Assembly (NCBI GenBank): GCA_020310875.1
Contig: CM035416.1
Location: forward strand, 2,101,406 to 2,165,405
From: Ceratopteris richardii
Lineage: Eukaryota > Streptophyta > Polypodiopsida > Polypodiales > Pteridaceae
Reading direction: 5' to 3'
Length of the DNA stretch: 64,000 nt
Shown: positions 52,635 through 64,000 of the stretch, piece after piece
Position numbering within the stretch: the first letter of the stretch is position 1
How the letters are laid out: each line of letters opens with the position of its first letter
Notes under the pieces: model-generated
Told to the model about the DNA's origin: nothing
Databases searched by the model: none
Seen by the model: the letters and a program-made list of their open reading frames with translations, nothing else
Translations under genes and position numbers: made by a program

Positions 52635-53270
52635 CTCATCTTTGCGTACAGGATACTGACTTCACAAACAAACCTTACACCTCTTCACATAGGTATGTGC
52701 ATACATGTGAAGGGTTGGCCACAAAGTCTTGCAAATAATATTGCCTTGATCACCCGGTCTGGTCCAAAATGTCCTCCTCCTACACCCTGGTGAGCAGTTT
52801 CCAATATCTTGAGGTATTCGCTCTCATGGACACATAATCTGAGGTAACCATCTTTACCACGCTTGTATAAATTATCACCAATCAGTGAGTACTCTAGGGC
52901 TTCTTGTTCTAAACTTCTTTTCCTAGCCAAAGTCATGTCTAGAGGGAATGTTTTCATCCTCAGAAAGGCTACTAATGGTTCAATCCAATCTGGAACTAAA
53001 GACACTCCATAAAGAGCGGCGTGTTCCACTGGTGGTTTAATGCTACAGACTGGACATTCCATAGTTGGCCAATGCACTCCAAGTCTCCTTAGTGTCTGTA
53101 GGGTCCTTTGCTTTGAGTAGTGTTGCTCTAATGCACCTACATGTGCTTATTGCAACCATTTAGCATACTCATCCTCTTCCACACAACAAGCCAATATCCC
53201 TTGATCTATATGCCTATACATACTTCCTGCCATGATGTGGTACTTTTGTGCTTTTACTATCTCCCTATCC
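52635..53270 (-). pseudogene. pol: E tandem zinc modules
   Basis: The first module (AHVGALEQHYSK ... ECPVC) has lost about nine residues between WPTM and the Cys pair. The second has AHQGVGGGH, but a frameshift near 52700 and a TGA just after CDV-like sequence interrupt its Cys pair. Stops near 53270 and near 53150 break the frame. Confidence 0.8.
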
Positions 53271-54918
53271 TATGTGTTCATTAATGGGTGGTTAGGCTTG
53301 TATGTCAATACTGGCACTAATGGCTTAGCCCACTGAGGAACCACTTCCAAATTAAACAAGTAAGCATCAGGAAGGTCATTCGATACTCCTTGTGGGGCTT
53401 CTCCAGATGTGAACCTAGAGAGATGGTCTTCTCTCAAGTGAGTCTTCCCTTTCCTCACCACCACCTCAAAGTCGTATTCCATTAGCAAAAGAAACCATCT
53501 TACTAATCTACCAGTATTGCATGGCTTGTTCACAAGATATAACAGTGCTTGATGGTTAGTAAAAAAATTTAAGCTTATTTGCAAGCAAATAGTGTCTAAA
53601 CTTCTTAACCGCATATACCATGCCTAATCCTTCTCTCTCAGTAGTGGTATAACTCCGTTCAGCGGCATTTAGCTGTCTACTAGCATAGGTAATTGGAAGA
53701 TCCATATTACCTTCACCAGTAGGTTGTGCTAACACACATCCAATAGCATAATTGGATGCATCTACCTGAACATGAAAGGGTTTATTCCAATCTGGTGTAG
53801 TCAAGATTGGTGCTCAACATAATCATCGTTTAAGCTCATTGAAGGAGTTCTCACATTCATCAATCCACTCAAAATTAGTCAAAAGTCCGTACAGAGGCTT
53901 TGCAATGATGGCATACATGTGTATGAAACGTCGATAATATGCACAATGCCCCATGAAAGCTTGTACTTCCTTGACATTCCTTGGCCTAGGTAGCTCTGCA
54001 ATAGCTCTCACTTTTTCCTCATCCGTAGATATGCCATTCTTTGACACTGTGTCCTAGAATCTTGCCTTGCCTGACCATGAAAACACACTTTTCTGGGTTC
54101 AGGCAGACTTGATATTCTCTACATTTGTCAAAGATTTGCCTGAGTTCAGGTATATGTGTTTGTATAATGTTGGAGTGAGCACAAAGATCGTCAACATAGA
54201 CCTCTAAATTCTTCCTCAAGAATTCTTTAAATACATGACACATCAGCCTATGAAACGTGGCTCGCGCATTGGTAAGACCAAAGGGCATTACTCTAAAAAT
54301 GAATATGCCCCACTCTGTGGCAAAAGCTATCTTATGCTGATCCTCTGGAGCAATGGCCATCTGATTGTAGCCAGCAAATCCATCAAGGAAGTTGTACACT
54401 TCCTTGCCTGCTACCCTTTCTAATAGATGTTCAGTGATAGGAAGCGGATAGTTATCTCGAATAGTGGCTGCATTAACCTTCTTCAAGTTAATGCACACAC
54501 GTAACTTTCCATTCTTCTTGGGCACCACTACAATGGGGGATACCCACTTAGTGTGCTCAATTTCATAGATGAATCCAGCTTCTACCAGTCTATCTATCTC
54601 CTCCTTAATCTTAGCAGCATAGTTATCATTATAGGTGTATGGCTTCTGCTTGGACGGTTTGGCATCTGAGGTCATGGGAATTGTGTGTGAGCATATGTCA
54701 GGGTCTACAACTTTCAAATCCTTATAGCTCCAAGCGAATACATCTCTGTATTCTCTCAGCAAGGATATCAACTCGTGCTCCTCTCCTTCCGTCAGGTCAT
54801 GTCCTATGTATGCGCATTTTTCTTCTCCTTCTTCTAAGGCTACAACAATTTTCTTAGTGGTTTCTTTGTTATCATAGGCCTCTCCTTCTTGAGCATCCCG
54901 TTTAGGCATTCTCACCAT
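53271..54918 (-). pseudogene. pol: E RT and RNase H
   Basis: RT (54918-54019) has VSPIVVVPKKNGKLRVCINL, FLDGFAGYNQ and YVDDL (near 54200). A short loss near 54045 shifts the frame; 54047-53823 carries the RT-RNase H connection. RNase H (53804-53556) has VQVDASNYAIGCVLAQ, with an extra T near 53565, and 53614-53270 continues with FFTNHQALLYL. Confidence 0.9.
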
Positions 54919-56688
54919 GACTCTCCTATCGTCTATCTCATACTTCTTGAAATTTTATGGGACCTCAAACAAAGATTCTTCCTCTTCTGGTGTGACTTCT
55001 TTCTTCTTCCTCTTCTTGCCTTCATTTTTGGCAGTCACTTGTGTGGCTAACCTCACATCATTTGTTAGCTCTTCATATCTCTAAGGATGAGCTCCTACTT
55101 CGTAGAAGTATTCTTCATCTGATGCAAAAGGTGGGTCCATAATGATTGACTCTAAATCGGAGTCACTTCCATCCTCGAATGCATCACTGCTAGGTTCACA
55201 TTCTTCAATAACCGAATCTCCCATGATTGGCTCTATGGAGAAGACTGAAATGTCATAGCCATCCTCATCACGGTGAGGTGTCCATTGTTCTTCATTGATG
55301 GCTACATCCATTGTTGCTAAAATTTCTACCCAACTGTGAGGTTCAAATTCTTTGTCAGGGAATACTATGGGTGCATAGGCTGGGTCTTGAATTGATCTTT
55401 GGGTTTCTTTTGCACCTACCTCTCTGGCTTTCTCTCTCTTTTCTTCTTCTACTACTACTTTGCACATTCATAAGTGGGTGTCTTCATGCATCCATGAGGA
55501 TCCTGATCCTATGGAGTGCACTGACTCCGTGTCATCCTTGGCTCTATGGATGGGATTCCATTGAATAGGCGGTATGTCTCTATGAGAGTAATCCTTGAGA
55601 TTGACTTTGGTCGTAACACCTAGGTGTTGCAAATACAAGGAATTGGTTCCCCAATTCTTTACCACTTGCAATTGCCGCATAAATGGCCTTCCCAAAATCA
55701 TCTCATAGGCATGATTTTTGATAAAGTGACATATAGCAAACGTATGCTCGAACTCAACACCACATGTGGTGAGAGTTATTCCTTTTAGTAGCCCTAAGGG
55801 TCTTTCAATGTGACCATCGGTCATCTGCAATTTCATTCTCGTTGGCCTGAGTGCTAGCTTGCCCCAATGCTTCCATAGGGAAGTGGTAGCAATTGCAACT
55901 CCTGCACCTGAGTCAAGAATTGCCTTGGTTGTGTATCCTTGATGGGTGATGGGAAGATAGGTGTTTCCTTCTTCTCCTTCGCTTATGTCTCCTATCTTGT
56001 CCAAAGGTATCTTTGGCACTGTTCTATGAGAACCTACCTTGGAACGCGGTTTAGCTACCTGTGGTACTTGTTTGGCTACATGTTTCCAGAGTTCTGGCCT
56101 AAGCTTGAGTAGATCTTCTAAAGTGAGATTGCACTGCACTTTAGTATTCTTTACTACCTCCGTATTCCTAGGTATGACTGAGTCTTCATTTCGTACCATG
56201 GCCGTGGGTGGTCTCATACAAGTAGACTTAGCTTCCCATGGGCCTGTGAAATGGGGTAGCTCTTGTAAGGAATTATACTCAAAGTCTAATCTCTCATGAG
56301 ATTCAGAGCTCTCCTGCTCTCCATAAATGGATGGAATGTCTTGTGGGAATTGATCGTGCGCGTCATCCACCAGTTCAATGGGAAGAGGGACTTCACTCTC
56401 TTTTGCCCATTTCTCTTCTTGAATCTCTCGTAGGAATTCTAGTGAGTACTGATTCATAAAAGAAGATGTATCTGGCTCTGTGGAGTTAGGCACATAAGCT
56501 TCCTCGACGGGAGTGCTTATTCTCTCACTTGCCTTGTCCTTATTTTGTGAGGTAGTTTCCTTTTCTGACTGTGCAATTAGCCTCTCCAATCTTTCTAGTA
56601 GTCCATCAAAGTGCAACTGCGTCTTAGCTGAACTAGAGATGTTAAAGAGGCGACTGGCTTCAAACATGGTTTGAGCCAATTCTACCAT
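54919..56688 (-). pseudogene. pol: E gag C-terminus, retropepsin 1 and acidic spacer
   Basis: One frame runs 56688-54919 with stops at 55468 (TGA for Trp), at 55081 and in the short stretch before 54918. Retropepsin 1 is AILDSGAGVAIATT (near 55930) with LGRPFMRQL. There is no stop at the gag-protease boundary, unlike C. Confidence 0.88.
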
Positions 56689-59495
56689 CTTAGCACAAAT
56701 ACTAGTTCTTCAAGCTCTAGTTCGGCTCTAGGGTAACACTTTTCATGATTCGTCACGTTTGGCCTTCTTCGATTGTGGCCTGATATGCCTTAAGCATCAT
56801 ATTTAGGTCCTCGGGAGTGGGATCTGCTAATATTGATCCTACTCTAGGGGGGGTGGTGGTGGATCGGATGGAGATAGGGATGGTGGTGGTGGGGTAGTGT
56901 GAGAGGAAGGTTGAGATGTAAGTTCAATTATCTTGGCTCTCGTTTCTCTTAGGCTTTCCTCGAGTTCACTCATCTTCTTTGCCCATTGCCTTTTCATTCT
57001 TTCTCGACTATCCTTCCAAGCTCTAGTCCTCTTCTTCGTCATGCTCTTAGTCTCACTAGCCTCATAACTCTTTTCTTGGCCTACTCCTTGGTTTTGTTGT
57101 GTAGCTTGAGCTCTAGTGACCACTTGCACTGGTGCAGTGGAAGCGACACTTCCTGAGGATTCTACTACTAACCCAATAACATTGATAGGGGTGATTTTTG
57201 GCATATTATTGGGGTTCTTTGGGCACTCTCGTAAGAGATGCTCCTTGATGCAATCTTGACAAAATCCTTGAATTGTCACAGATTGGGGTTGTGTAGGGGC
57301 AGGCATTGGGCAATCATGAATGAGGTGATCTCCCTGACATCGATACCATGATCCTCTAGGAAATGGGGGTCTTATTTGCCTAGGTTGAGGTCTAGAGTTA
57401 GGGTTTGCATACATGACATTTGCATAATCTGGCTCCCAACTAGGTTCACTTGGTTCTTCACTATAGTAGGACTCACCATGTTCAGGAGATTGCATGTAGT
57501 AAGCTTGGGGGCTATCAATATGTGTAGAATCAAAGTTATGGTCACTAGGGTCACCTTTGGAAAGTAATGGAGTTACTGGGACTATAGCTCTATTCAAATT
57601 TTCTTCGGCAACTGCATACTTTACAGGAATCACATTGGCTAGAGCAGGGGGTTGTTGTGCTAGGACTGGTTGAGGTCTCTGCTGCCCTTGATAAGGTGGC
57701 TGATAGGGTTGCTTGAGCCTACCGTAGTGCTGTGGTGGATACTGGTTCTGGTACCTGCCCTGTTGTGGATATGGTTGAGGGTAATTTTGTCTCACAGTTT
57801 GTTTGTTATACGGGAAGTCTTGTGCAGTATGGTTGGTGTATCTTCTCTCTATTGTGCAGTACTGGCTACTTGGATTCACATGGGGCTCAACCATAATGGG
57901 ACATACATTCGCCATATGGTCGCCTCCACAAGTATAGCATCTTTTTACTAGGGCAAACCTTGGTATTTTTTTGCTCGATACTCCTAATTTTTGAGCTACT
58001 TTCTCGGCGAGTTCCTCAATAGATGTGGATTGCGTGGAAGAAAGGCTAGTAGGACTATCTGAATCTTTGTAGATAGCAATCTATCTAGGAATAAAGCCAC
58101 TTGTTTGGCTGGTGTGGGTAACTCAGGAATAGGGCATCTCTATAAGTATTGCCCAAGCCTTCTTCCTGCAAGTCTCACAGTCTCTTGAGGTGTCTGCTTG
58201 ACGCTATGAATCAGTGAGGAAGTATTATGCCTTATGCCACTCTTAGAGAATTCAGTAATGCATGCCTCGAGAAGTTGGTCTATGCTCCTGAAGTGTCTCT
58301 CATTTAGTGGTTGAAACCACGTAAGGGTTGTGTTCCTAAGGGTTAGACCAAAGGCATTGTATTGCGTGAACAAGTCCTCAACTTGCTCAGCTCTCAAGAC
58401 TTGCCTAAACTCAGCCACATGATCGTAGGGGTCTCTAGTGCCATGGAAGTAATTCTTCATGGACTTAACTAGCTATGTAGGTCTCAAAGTCCTCGTGTGC
58501 TCTCTAGGTCTTGGAAGAGGGAATTCATCTACATTTCTTGGATTTCTTGGAGCTCTAAATCTCTCAGGTTCCACTCTATCCGTTTCCGTTCTCATTCTTT
58601 CTCTTCCCAATGGGTTGGCGAAACTCACTTCTGGCCTATCTCTACTTCTGTCACTTTGAGCTCCATGAGCTTGGGATGTTCCTGCTCCTGGGTGGCCATA
58701 AGAGACATTGGATCTTCGTTGGGGGAAAACAAATTCACCCTTCCAAGTGTAGGCATGCCTAACATGCTCCGTGACTACAAAGATCCTCTCTGAAGTATTG
58801 TCTAAATAAGTCGCTTTGCCTAGACTATCCGGATCTTTAAACTCGTAGATAGTGAGCGCTCCAACCTCATTAGGCTGACCAAGCTTGTACCTCCAAAAGG
58901 CTTCATCAGTCTCTCTGTTCAAGAGCATATCTATGCTCTTATTATCATGGGAAACCCATTTCGGTGTGATAATTCTAGTGAGGACTGATTTGCCTCAAGG
59001 GATTTTAGGCTCTCCACTTATGTTCCTTTGCTCTAGGTCACCTATGTCTGTCTCTAGAATCACATTCTCAAATTCATCTATCATATCTCGGTGATTGATG
59101 ACCACGTATATGGTTCCTTCTTTGTCCAGGTATGCTCCATTTTCAAACTTGACTGCTGGATGTTCTAGTCCAATGGGTTGATCTAGGTTTTTGATCTGGA
59201 CCACAGATCTTCCTAAGCCATCCTCATAGATGCAAGCACCTAATCAGTTGGTCCTAAGGTATTCCAGTTGCGTCTTATAGGGGCCTTTGACCCTATGTAA
59301 ATATGGCACTCCTGAACTTCCTATAGTTCTCTCCATACCCTGAGACATCTCGAACTCATTGGTTTGAGAGCTAGGGTAGTGCGAATAATGGCTCAACTGT
59401 TGAGCCCAAGACCTAGCAGTATAATTGACACTAGCCTCTGAAGACCTAAGACTCTGTCTATCTCTCCCTAGGTGTTGTCCTAATCTAAGGTTCAT
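56689..59495 (-). pseudogene. gag: E gag, broken
   Basis: The start is ATG 59493-59495 (MNLRLGQHLG). The frame 59495-58140 is interrupted by stops at 59244, 58995, 58473 and 58140. The capsid-like domain (FHGTRDPYDHVAEF) lies in 58460-58140. About 110 bases are missing near 58085. The knuckle part is 57915-56839, where one knuckle reads WYRCQGDHLIHDC, losing its first Cys. A frameshift in the Pro-rich region near 56850 leads to the helical end. Confidence 0.88.
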
Positions 59496-60409
59496 ATGCC
59501 TAATTGAGTCGCCCCAATTTTTACCCAAAGTACGACCTCGTTGCAGCTCAATTTGTATTGGTTACTTGGTTTTTTTTAGTTGATTATCGTGTTTATGATC
59601 TTTTCTGATATCATGTCGTCAGGAATACTTGAGTGACTATCCACACTTTAAGTTGTTCGTACCACGTTAAGTTCTTTTCTTTTAAGTTATCGATCCCCAA
59701 GAGATTATCTTTATGCTTGAACTTGAGTATTTAATAGTCTTCAACTTGATAGATGCCTATCGTCACCCTGACTTACTTTTAGCACTACTCGCACTTAGCC
59801 TAAGCTAGGAATTGACAAAGGAAGTTGAGAATATTCCAACCTCACTTGCTGATCCCGTGCTCTTTAGTGCATAAGAATCCCGTTCTCAAGCTTGTAGAAT
59901 GCCCTTGCTTTGGATGCCCTCTAGTGCTCTCAATGGACCTGTGAAAGTCCCAAAGTTAGCCCAAGACTTAAATTCAAATGACAGAACAAATCACTTTCAT
60001 TTATGTAATTCAGATATCAATTTGCACTATGTCTTTATGGAAAACAATTCTAGAGATCCCTTAGTTTTGTTCCCCCTAGGTATGGTCCACTTAAAAATAC
60101 TATATCTAATAATCGTAGTATTAATTTTACCGTAACGAGCTTTGGTTTAATAATCCCTTAGCTTTGGTAGTACTCCCCACGAGCTTTCCAACGAGCCTAA
60201 GATCACCCCGAACGGATTTCATATGAGGAAGTTATGACAGTTCAGTGTTCTAGGGTTAAAACAAGGCCCAAACAGGCTAACAGTTCACAGGATTGTTTTC
60301 TCAAAACACATGTGTAGGGACCTCACCAAATGCTAATTGATTGACAAGTATGCCCAAAAGTACCCCAAAACTTGGAACACAAAAACCCTAAAAATTTAGT
60401 CGAAAATGC

Positions 60410-60780
60410 CTGTCAATCGCGATTGACAGAAGTGTCGGTCGGGCCTGTCAGTTGCGATTGACGGTGTCAATCACGATCGATGGTGTCGGTCGTGGGTCCT
60501 GTCAATCGCGATCGATGGTGTCAATCGCGATCAACACTTTTTCCGTAATTTTTGCCGTAATTTCAGTCAATCAGGGTTCTATCCATTGCGAGGGACACGT
60601 GTACACGCGAATACTAATATCAATCGTGAAATTTCAGTCGGTCGCGATCGACGATGTCAATCGTGATTGACTGAGTCCTACGTGGCAGTCCATCGGGGTC
60701 TGTCGATCGGGATTGACAGAGTATGTCGATTGTGGTTGTCGATCATGATCGACAGTGTCAGTCGCGATTGACAGAAAAAC
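60410..60780 (-). repeat. E leader array of TCGCGA-centred palindromic units, second motif type
   Basis: About 12-15 degenerate units are related to CTGTCAATCGCGATTGACAG, a perfect 20-bp palindrome at 60410-60429. The arms (TGTCAA/TTGACA) differ from the ACC/GGT arms of B, C and F but the TCGCGA core and the leader position are the same. Confidence 0.85.
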
Positions 60781-61247
60781 ACGGATTTTTTAGTTTTGAT
60801 TAGTGATTTAGAGTGTGCTCCTCATGGGTGTCATTGTGGTGCACTTTGTTTTACCAAAGATGAAATTTTTTGTCGATCACGATTGATAGAGATCTGCGAC
60901 ACAGAGATAGGGCTGAGCTTTTCCGTACTTGTGCAGGCTACTAGTGACGATGAAATAGCCAAATACTACAAGGAAGCTCAAAAAACATGCAAAAGTAGCG
61001 CACAAAAATTTCTCTCTCACTCTCTCTCACAAGTGAAATGAGGGAAATGGAAGGAGGAAGGAGATATGATAAAAAAAACTGAAATTTTGCGATGATGGAG
61101 ATGGAGGTGGGATATGGTGAGGATGATGATGGTGATGATGGTGATGAAGTAAGAAAGAGAAAAATAAGGAAAAGTAAAGACATTACCTACAATACCAACG
61201 TCACAACTCTACGTCTTACCATCACACGCTCGTTCTCAAAGCTCGAT

Positions 61248-61264
61248 CCTTGGCAATGGCGCCA
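61248..61264 (-). promoter_or_regulatory. E primer binding site (tRNA-Asp type, decayed)
   Basis: On the minus strand TGGCGCCATTGCCAAGG lies close inside the 5' LTR. It has three mismatches to the tRNA-Asp complement found in C, in keeping with the age of this copy. Confidence 0.8.
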
Positions 61265-61272
61265 AAATTTGG

Positions 61273-61885
61273 TGTAGCTCAGTGATGAGTAGCATCTCCT
61301 TTAATGTCAATTTGGGAAGATGTGAGGATGGCATGAAGACCTCGAAGAAGTGATGTCACAAGTGTGTGAGTGAGAAGCACACTAACATGCACACACATAC
61401 ACACACACGCGCACACAAGGCAAGAACAAAGAGAGAGACAATGGAGTTCTTTAGATTACTCAAAAGTGCTCTTACAAGTTCAATTCTACAACAAGATAAC
61501 CTCAAAAATGAGCTCTCTAGCTCTTTTTATAGTTTTTGACTAGCTTTGGCCCTATCCAGACCTAGTGTCTGGCCTAGTTAAAAATCAGGTTCCTAGGCTA
61601 ATTTGGAGGCTCAAACGAGCTCAGAAAATTATGAAAATTGATAGGTAGGTACTTCTAATGCTCCTCAAGCTCAAGGACTCCTTGGCTTGCACAAAATGGA
61701 GTTACAAAAAGGTGGAACGGTATTTACAATGGTGTGGACTGACTAAAATCACTATTTGGGAAATATTAATTCAGGAAAAAATGATGGCCTATTTTCTAGA
61801 TCTTCTTTGACTGCTTTGCCTGCTTGGCCCTTCTCGTTGGCTCCCTTGTCTTGTAAGTCCTTGACGGCCCTGACCACTGCCAACA
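61273..61885 (-). repeat. Element E 5' LTR
   Basis: On the minus strand it runs TGTTGGCAGTGGTC ... CACTGAGCTACA, 613 bp, related to A's LTR. It includes a CTATAAAAAG TATA box (61523-61532), an AC/TG microsatellite near 61390-61420 and the GACATTAAAGGAGATGCT block. Its outer end is joined to gag sequence of F. Confidence 0.9.
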
Positions 61886-62824
61886 CCCTTTGTCTTTCCA
61901 TTCTATCAGTGTCCATTATGGTTCTATCCCTCCCTATGGGATGAGTGAAACTTACTTCTGGTTTCTCTTTGATCTTTTCTCTTTGAGTTCCATGGGCTAA
62001 GGATGTCCCAACACCCTGATGACTCGTGTTTACATTTGTTCATGATGGAGGGAATACTAACTCGCCTCTCCATGTGTAGACAAGTCTTGCATGGTTCGGC
62101 ACTACAAATACTTGTTTTGAAGTATCATCTAGGTATACAACCTTTCCAGGCATATCTGGGTCCTTGAATTCATAAATCATGATGGAACCTACCTCACTAG
62201 GTTGTTCCATTTTGTACCTCCAAAATGCTTCATCAATTTCCTTATTTAGAAACAATTCTATGCTTCTATTGTCTTGAGGGATCCAATTCGGGTTTAGTAC
62301 TCCCGTCACTACAGATTTCCCTCTAGCTGTCCTGGGTTCTTCTCCTAGTGGTTCTTTTCCTTGAGATCTTGCTTCCTTATCGGGATTTACTATACCGAAC
62401 TCATTGGTATGATTTGGTTGAGTACTTATGATGTACATTGTTCCTTCTTTGTCTATGTATGCGTCTCTCTCGAATTTCACCATTGGACGTTCCAATCCAA
62501 TGGGTTGGTTAGGATTGTGCAATTGCACTACTGATCTTCGCAAACCGTCCTCGTAGATGCGAGCACCTAGGCGGTTGGTTCATACATATTCTAATTGGGT
62601 TCTGTAGGGTCCTTTGAGTCTTTCCAAATATGCTATGTTTAACCCTCCTTTTGGTCTTTCCATGCTAAAAGCCATTTTTGATTCACTAGTATCTGAGCCC
62701 AACTCGTAAGGATAACTATTTAATTGTTGTGCCCACGAACGTGTAGTAGTTCCTATGCTTGCTTTTGATGATCTAAGGCTTCATCGGTCTGACTTACCTA
62801 TTGCTTACCCGTTCTAAGTTTCAT
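61886..62824 (-). pseudogene. gag: F gag N-terminal part, cut by element E
   Basis: The start is ATG 62822-62824 (MKLRTGK, equivalent to MNLRSGK of B and C), soon followed by a stop. The open part 62543-62040 matches the N-terminal extension of C gag (DAYIDKEGTMY, IYEFKDPDMPGKVVYLDD). A stop at 62040 is followed by similarity up to EVSFTHPIGRDR and MERQR, where E begins. Confidence 0.87.
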
Positions 62825-64000
62825 GAATTTACTTCCTGAATCACTCAATACACACTCTGATCGTCAATGTTTCTTTGCTCTTATGTGCGTCTTTCGTTTT
62901 TAATTCCTATAAAGTCTTGTCTTGTCTCAATGTATACATCAGGACTCGACTTTTCGTTGTACTTTTGAGTTCTCGTTCCATCAGATTTAAGTTCTTTCCT
63001 TTAGGTTCTCGTATCGCACACTTTTATCTTAGTCTTTGACTTGAAAAATTAAGTCCCTTGGACTTGTTGCGTTCCTATTCGTAGTCCTACTTTAATCCAC
63101 AATGCTAAAATTTAGCCTAAGCTAATAATTGACTGAGGGAGTTGAGTATTCTTCCAACCTTGAGTCAGCTTCTTTGATGGCTCTGACGCCCAAAAAGATG
63201 CACTTCCCAAGCCTTGTGTTCTTCACTGCCTTGCTTTGATTGCCTTGGATAGCTCTTGCTAGGCCTCTAAAAATCCAATGTTTAGACCAATCATTAAATT
63301 GATGATCAAGCACTTTGATGTATACACCTTTTAGGTCCCTTCTTCTTTGGCAAAATTTCCCAAATGCCCCCTTTCTTTTCTAGTCCGACCAATGGGTTAG
63401 CCTCAATTTATCTTCTCCAAATATCTAAAGAGCTTTCTAATGAGCTATAAAGCTAAAAATACGGACTTCGAATGAAAAAGATATGAACATTCAAGCCTGC
63501 GAGGGTAAAATTAACAAATTTTTCTTCAATTATGAGCTAAAGGCTCTCCAATAAGCTTAATCACCCCAAAAATCTACTCAAAATAGCCTCAAAATTACCC
63601 AAAAAATCAAACCCTAATTTTGGCATTTTGGGTGGACAATCATAATGGTCTGGGACTGTCGTGATGGTTCAGTCAAACCATCGCGATGTATGATCGTGCG
63701 AGGCATCATGATGGTCCAAGGTGAAGCATCACGATGGTCTGTCTAACGAGAAATCACGATGGTGTGAGCCCGTCGCAATGGTCAATGGTCAATGCAATCA
63801 TCACGATGGCGTGAGTCATCATGATGGTCACAAGGCACGATGGCTTGAGCCAATCGTGATGGTCCGATCTTGAAGTGTCACGATGGCATACATGGTATCA
63901 TCGCGATGGTCCAATATGACACGTGGCAGCAATTCATCGTGATGGAGTAGGCCAATCGCGATGGCATGGGGTTGACGGGATCGTCGCGATGGTCAGTGAC
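62825..64000 (-). other. F untranslated leader
   Basis: Sequence collinear with the B and C leaders (CTCAACTCCCTCAGTCAATTA, the AAGCGCGG-like region, GGTGTATA and GGGGGCATTTGGG stretches on the minus strand) leads to the palindromic array at the window edge. No gene is seen. Confidence 0.75.
63638..64000 (-). repeat. F leader palindromic array, truncated by window edge
   Basis: At least 15 degenerate units of the CCATCGCGATGG type are recognisable (for example TCGCGATGGTC near 63900 and 63985). Many cores have decayed from TCGCGA to TCACGA or TCATGA, the changes expected from cytosine deamination. The array continues past 64000. Confidence 0.85.

Larger units (their letters stand above)
59496..61272 (-). 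other. E untranslated leader
   Basis: About 1.8 kb. It contains the primer site (61248-61264), a candidate donor GATG|GTAAGA (junction at 61220/61219 on the minus strand), a candidate acceptor CTTCCTTGTAG in 60960-60975, the palindromic array (60410-60780) and conserved AT-rich sequence before gag. No gene is seen. Confidence 0.78.
49651..61885 (-). mobile_element. Element E: Ty3/gypsy LTR retrotransposon, minus strand, 3' part displaced
   Basis: E is a family-1 element related to A. Read on the minus strand it has 5' LTR (61885-61273), primer site, leader, gag, pol and the first part of ORF3, breaking off at 49651 where fragment X and B intervene. Its 5' LTR abuts gag sequence of element F, so E inserted into F (candidate duplication CCCTT at 61886-61890). 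It is strongly decayed, with many stops and frameshifts. Confidence 0.92.
61886..64000 (-). mobile_element. Element F: Ty3/gypsy element, minus strand, host of E, runs off right edge
   Basis: F is a family-2 element resembling B and C. Only the N-terminal part of gag and most of the leader are in the window. Its gag is interrupted by E at 61886, and the rest of the element would lie beyond E on the left. Its 5' LTR and primer site are right of the window. Confidence 0.88.

Noticed and set aside
1..64000. Cellular host genes between the elements
   Set aside because: Every stretch could be assigned to an LTR, leader, gag, pol, ORF3 or the small fragment X; no unassigned gap over 200 bases remains.

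Overview
The window is entirely transposable-element DNA from a large, repeat-rich plant genome, most likely a vascular plant; I cannot say which lineage. I see no cellular gene, rRNA or tRNA gene. The plant assignment rests on LTR retrotransposons primed by plant tRNA-Asp and initiator tRNA-Met, Ty1/copia and Ty3/gypsy polyproteins of plant type, and TGTTG...CAACA LTR termini with 5-bp target duplications.

The layout is a deep nest. Element F (minus strand, 61886-64000, running off the right edge) is split by element E (minus, 49651-61885). E is interrupted by a short unidentified LTR-like piece X (49481-49650). Element B (plus, 13920-49480) appears to have landed in X. B holds three further insertions: element A (plus, 1-13919, 5' part off the left edge) inside B's 5' LTR; a defective copia element (minus, 16217-20709, TSD CTCCG) inside B's gag; and a complete element C (plus, 25116-42425, TSD ATTGG) inside B's RNase H. 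C is 17,310 bp and its LTRs differ by only about six substitutions plus one 12-bp duplication, so it is a recent arrival.

A, B, C, E and F are one Ty3/gypsy clade in two families: A and E have LTRs ending in CTACA, while B and C have LTRs ending in CAACA (F groups with them by gag and leader). The layout, read best from C, is LTR, tRNA-Asp primer site, a leader of about 1.8-1.9 kb with a long array of TCGCGA-centred palindromes, gag with a long N-terminal extension and CX2CX3HX4C knuckles, retropepsin 1, RT, RNase H, a first H2C2 zinc module, a second H2C2 module with a DD35E integrase core and GPY-like end, retropepsin 2, a tail with repeated WVPK motifs, a conserved candidate 3' splice site, a third ORF of about 1,450 codons without visible membrane segments, polypurine tract and LTR. 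Two integrase zinc modules, two retropepsin-like domains, the large non-envelope third ORF and the palindromic leader arrays together are not an arrangement I recognise in the named plant gypsy lineages (Tat, Athila, chromoviruses), and are the best candidates for something undescribed.

All copies are damaged. Most lesions are C-to-T type stops (CAG to TAG, CGA to TGA, TGG to TGA/TAG), small frameshifts and, in B, three large internal deletions that removed both protease domains.
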